From contig PIYB01000004.1 of the NCBI GenBank assembly GCA_003601835.1, forward strand, positions 1-38,482: 38,482 bases of DNA, written 5' to 3'. The notes under the pieces were generated by a model. It ran no database searches. It was not told the DNA's origin and saw nothing but the letters and a program-made list of their open reading frames with translations. The position numbers and the translations under genes were made by a program. This stretch comes from Candidatus Bathyarchaeota archaeon. Lineage in GTDB: Archaea; Thermoproteota; Bathyarchaeia; Bathyarchaeales; DTEX01. Below, in pieces: positions 35,482 through 38,482 of the stretch (position 1 is its first letter; every line of letters begins with the position of its first letter).

Positions 35482-36993
35482 CTAAACCACGACCATGTTA
35501 CGGATCCAAGCAAGGTCTTGTGAGAACAAAGACCGTATGTCGTCTATTCCTGCTTTCATCATAAACAACCGGTCCACGCCTAATCCCCAAGCCAAAACCG
35601 GTACTTCTACGCCAAGCGGCAACGTCACCTCCGGACGGAAGATCCCCGACCCCCCGAACTCCATCCATCCATAGCCCTTTTTGTAGGCGACTAGCTCAAC
35701 GCTCGGCTCTGTGAAAGGGAAATAGTCCGGTCTAAACTTAACCTTGTCTACCTCAGCGATGTCAAGAGCGAACCTTTCAAGCACGCCGAGAAGATCTCGC
35801 AACGTGAGGTCTTCACCTAAAATTATGCCTTCCACCTGGTTGAATTCCGGCAGATGAGTTCTGTCAATCACGTCCGGACGGAAGCACCGGGCGACAGAGA
35901 AGTATTTGCCCGGTATCTCCAAGTCTTTGTTGATCAACATCCTTGCGCTGGCAGCCGTCGTTTGGCTTCGAAGCATCAAACGTGCAGCCTCAAGCATCGA
36001 AAAAGAGTATCCCCAGCCTTTTGACCCAGTTTTCCATCCGTCTTCATGCGTCTGCTTTATCCTCTCCAAAAAATGCTGGTACTTGTCCAGATTTCCATGT
36101 TCCGGCTCTTTCAGGAAGCACATGTCGTGAATCTCTCTTGCAGGATGGTCTTGAGGCATGAACAAAGCGTCACAGTTGAACAGGCTGAGTTCAACAATCG
36201 GTCCCGCCATCTCTTTGAAGCCGAGAGATACGAGCTTCCGTTTCAGCTCATCCAGAAACCTTAAATAGGGATGTCTCTTCCCGGGCCAGGTGCGGGCGAC
36301 AGGCGCTTGAATATTGTATCTCCGCAGCTTTTTTTGGCGCCATTTGCCGGTAACAATGATCTCCGGCGTAAGCTGACTGATCTCTTCGGCTACTGCTATG
36401 CCTTTCTTAGCCTGTTCCCAGCCTTCGTCGGTGAGCTCAAGCTCCCTCGTGATCTGTTCGTTAACCTTAACAAGTTTTCTTCTTTTCAAGACTGAAACTG
36501 CATTTTTCAGTTCCTCGTCGAGGACCTCAACAATCAAGCTGCCCTTCTCGTTAAGTAAAGATAGAAGATTCTCATCCGCCTCTTTGGAAGGAGTCTTAAC
36601 CAGCTTCAGCTTCCGATCTTTCTTCTCTATTTTAGCCCATCCTTTACGGCTTAACCATCCTAACGCGATAACCAAGGAATCTTTTTCCAACCCAGCAGAC
36701 TTTATCACAGTCTCTACGGGGGCTTCTCCTCCCATCTCTTCGAGCACGGTGACGACTCGTCTTTCCGGTAACCCCTTCTCAGCGTACGTCATTCCTTCCT
36801 TTGTAAGCGAGACCCTTGTTTCCTTTTTCTCAACGATCTTCACAAGTCGTTTTGATTCAAGCGACAGGGCTGCCCGCATAACGGCGGCGTCAGCTAGCCC
36901 GCTTTTGTCTACAATCCCTTTGATGTCTAAGCGTCCCTGTGCTTCTTTTAACGCGAGCAGCGTTTTTGCTTCATTCTCGGGGAGTTCAACCAT
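35482..36993 (-). CDS. pheS: Phenylalanyl-tRNA synthetase alpha subunit
   Basis: N-terminal wHTH repeats; 'HPYLRFLDELKRKLVSLGF', 'PQDHPAREIHDMCFL', 'FRPDVIDRTHLPEFNQVEGIIL', 'LAWGLGVDRLFMMKAGIDDIR'. Confidence 0.97.
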   Translation of the reverse strand: MVELPENEAKTLLALKEAQGRLDIKGIVDKSGLADAAVMRAALSLESKRLVKIVEKKETRVSLTKEGMTYAEKGLPERRVVTVLEEMGGEAPVETVIKSAGLEKDSLVIALGWLSRKGWAKIEKKDRKLKLVKTPSKEADENLLSLLNEKGSLIVEVLDEELKNAVSVLKRRKLVKVNEQITRELELTDEGWEQAKKGIAVAEEISQLTPEIIVTGKWRQKKLRRYNIQAPVARTWPGKRHPYLRFLDELKRKLVSLGFKEMAGPIVELSLFNCDALFMPQDHPAREIHDMCFLKEPEHGNLDKYQHFLERIKQTHEDGWKTGSKGWGYSFSMLEAARLMLRSQTTAASARMLINKDLEIPGKYFSVARCFRPDVIDRTHLPEFNQVEGIILGEDLTLRDLLGVLERFALDIAEVDKVKFRPDYFPFTEPSVELVAYKKGYGWMEFGGSGIFRPEVTLPLGVEVPVLAWGLGVDRLFMMKAGIDDIRSLFSQDLAWIRNMVVV

Positions 36994-37184
36994 GATTTTG
37001 ACCTTCCAAGGTTTTTCTCGGTTGCTCTGTGAAGATTCCAGTTGCCTGAGCTCTAACTTATAATCTTTGTTTAACTAATAAGTCTTGCAGGCTTAAGGAT
37101 GAGTCCTTTTTTCTTTCACGAGGCATTTTAGGTTCGTCGTTTCAACGCTTTTGTTATGGTTTCTGGTTAAACGGGAAATATTAT

Positions 37185-37466
37185 ATGTTTTGGACGGCAA
37201 TAACAGCATGTCTGATTGAGATGACCAATGAGACGTTTTCGGAAATCACGTGTCCTCTCTGCGGGAAGAAGCTTTACGCTAATCCGCCGAGGACCCTTAA
37301 GAAATGGAAGGCTCCCTTGATTGCTCATCTGATTGCGACGCCGTTGCATCATCTAACCCCCGCCGAAGCCGAGGAAGTCGCAGGTACCTATTTCACCCGG
37401 CTAAGATACTTCCTCAAGCTCCATCAAGAGAGAATGACGGAAAAGATGTCTAACCGAAAAGGATGA
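37185..37466 (+). CDS. Small conserved-looking protein with a single Zn-finger-like motif (start possibly at the internal Met, MTNETFSEI)
   Basis: 'ITCPLCGKKLYANPPRTLKKWKAPLIAHLIATPLHHLTPAEAEEVAGTYF': CPLC plus downstream His cluster. Confidence 0.6.
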   Translation: MFWTAITACLIEMTNETFSEITCPLCGKKLYANPPRTLKKWKAPLIAHLIATPLHHLTPAEAEEVAGTYFTRLRYFLKLHQERMTEKMSNRKG

Positions 37467-37704
37467 AAAAATGAACCGTTAACGAGATAATCTTCAGGCA
37501 AACTTTTCTCTGGTTTTCGGCTGACGATGGCTTGATGTGCCTAACTTTTTCTCGGAACCGCTGTTTAGATCTAGATGTTTCTCCGCGTCTTGACAAGAGC
37601 CGCCCAGCAACAGCACGGGTTTACCCTTTGTATTGCCAATAGAACGGATTGCCTGAATAGGGTTGAATGCGGTTCTCGTCGTTCATTTTCTTTCCTTCAA
37701 CGGG

Positions 37705-38482
37705 TTAAGAAAACCAAGCTTCAAGGGTTGTCTTCGTTTTCGCCGCTTTCAGTCCTTCAATAGCTCTGGTCAAGGCTTTTCTCACGCGTTCAACGGAAAA
37801 GTCTTTTTCGCCGCAGAGAAACTGGATGACGCCTTCCATATCCGGGTCCCGCCATTCAAGAGTATACCTGTCTGTGACTTTGGGGTGAAGGAAGATCTCT
37901 TTTATTCGTTTAGGCTCAACCGGGAACTCAGCGTTCTTTATGTTGGGGATTGCTTCTTCGATGCTGCCGTACTTCTTTATGAGTTTAAGAGCCGTCTTCG
38001 GACCGATGCCCTTTACGCCGTCCGGGTTGAAATCGGTGCCTATTAAGATGCCTATGTCGATGAGTTGTCCATGAGTTATCCCTAGACTCTTCAAAACCTT
38101 TTTGATCTCAATAATCTCCGGTACAACCTCAATATACACCTTTTTCCGGGGTAGCTTCCTCCTGCCTGAGATCGTTAGGTTTCTAAGCAGCGCAGGCGCT
38201 CCGAACAGAAGGCTGTCAAAGTCTTGACTGGCACAATAGTCGGCGTCCCCCTTCTTAACGATGTGAGCAGCTTGGGCTTCGCCTTCTGAAGGTGCTTGAA
38301 TCCAAGGAACCCCCATGCATTCAAGTAGACGTTTCGAGTCATCAGCCATGTAGTCCTTCAAACGTGAGGTCATCTGCGCATACATTCGAGCCTCTTCAAT
38401 CTTACCTTCGCTCAAAGCCTTTTCATATTTCACCAGAGCCTCTTCCTTAACTCTTGACCGGCGTTTTATCTCGACTTCCTTA
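37705..38482 (-). CDS. fen: Flap endonuclease 1 (FEN1), truncated by the right window edge
   Basis: 'GVPWIQAPSEGEAQAAHIVKKGDADYCASQDFDSLLFGAPALLRNLTISGRRKLP', 'LIGTDFNPDGVKGIGPKTALKLIKKYG', C-terminal PIP-like 'TTLEAWFS'. Frame stays open to 38482. Confidence 0.96.
   Translation of the reverse strand, partial: KEVEIKRRSRVKEEALVKYEKALSEGKIEEARMYAQMTSRLKDYMADDSKRLLECMGVPWIQAPSEGEAQAAHIVKKGDADYCASQDFDSLLFGAPALLRNLTISGRRKLPRKKVYIEVVPEIIEIKKVLKSLGITHGQLIDIGILIGTDFNPDGVKGIGPKTALKLIKKYGSIEEAIPNIKNAEFPVEPKRIKEIFLHPKVTDRYTLEWRDPDMEGVIQFLCGEKDFSVERVRKALTRAIEGLKAAKTKTTLEAWFS

Noticed and set aside
1-38482. tRNA genes, CRISPR arrays or IS elements
   Set aside because: No T-loop plus acceptor pattern, no regularly spaced repeats and no transposase motifs were seen on either strand; a tRNAscan-SE/CRISPR search would be needed to exclude intron-split cases.

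Overview
This is a 38.5-kb archaeal chromosomal window. Gene content and order (secE-spt5-L11-L1-L10; S13-S4-S11-Rpo3-L18e-L13-S9-Rpo10-enolase-S2-mevalonate kinase-IPK-IDI2-prenyl synthase-GluRS; L7Ae-S28e-L24e; fwdA-fwdC-mch) suggest the TACK/Bathyarchaeia lineage; this is an inference, as no search was run. Most of the window is informational core: ribosomal proteins, RNA polymerase subunits, five aminoacyl-tRNA synthetase genes (alaS, leuS, gltX, pheS, pheT), DtdA and FEN1. It also holds an H4MPT C1-pathway block, an archaeal mevalonate-pathway block and one accessory AAA ATPase gene. Best observations: (1) rpo10 and dtdA lack any ATG/GTG/TTG that can encode their expected N-termini; both have ACG where Met is expected, inside an identical octamer ATACGATT. 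(2) A textbook k-turn lies in the 5' UTR just upstream of the Shine-Dalgarno-like sequence of the L7Ae gene, L7Ae being the k-turn-binding protein. (3) The gap after L24e (about 33.45-33.69 kb) carries a GC-rich, highly structured element with a long-range 8-bp helix and an apparent H-type pseudoknot that matches no RNA family I could recognise. (4) A second candidate structured or C/D-like RNA lies at about 32.2 kb. (5) SecE (59 aa) and a possible 55-aa acidic smORF are missing from the ORF track. No tRNA, rRNA or CRISPR array was seen.
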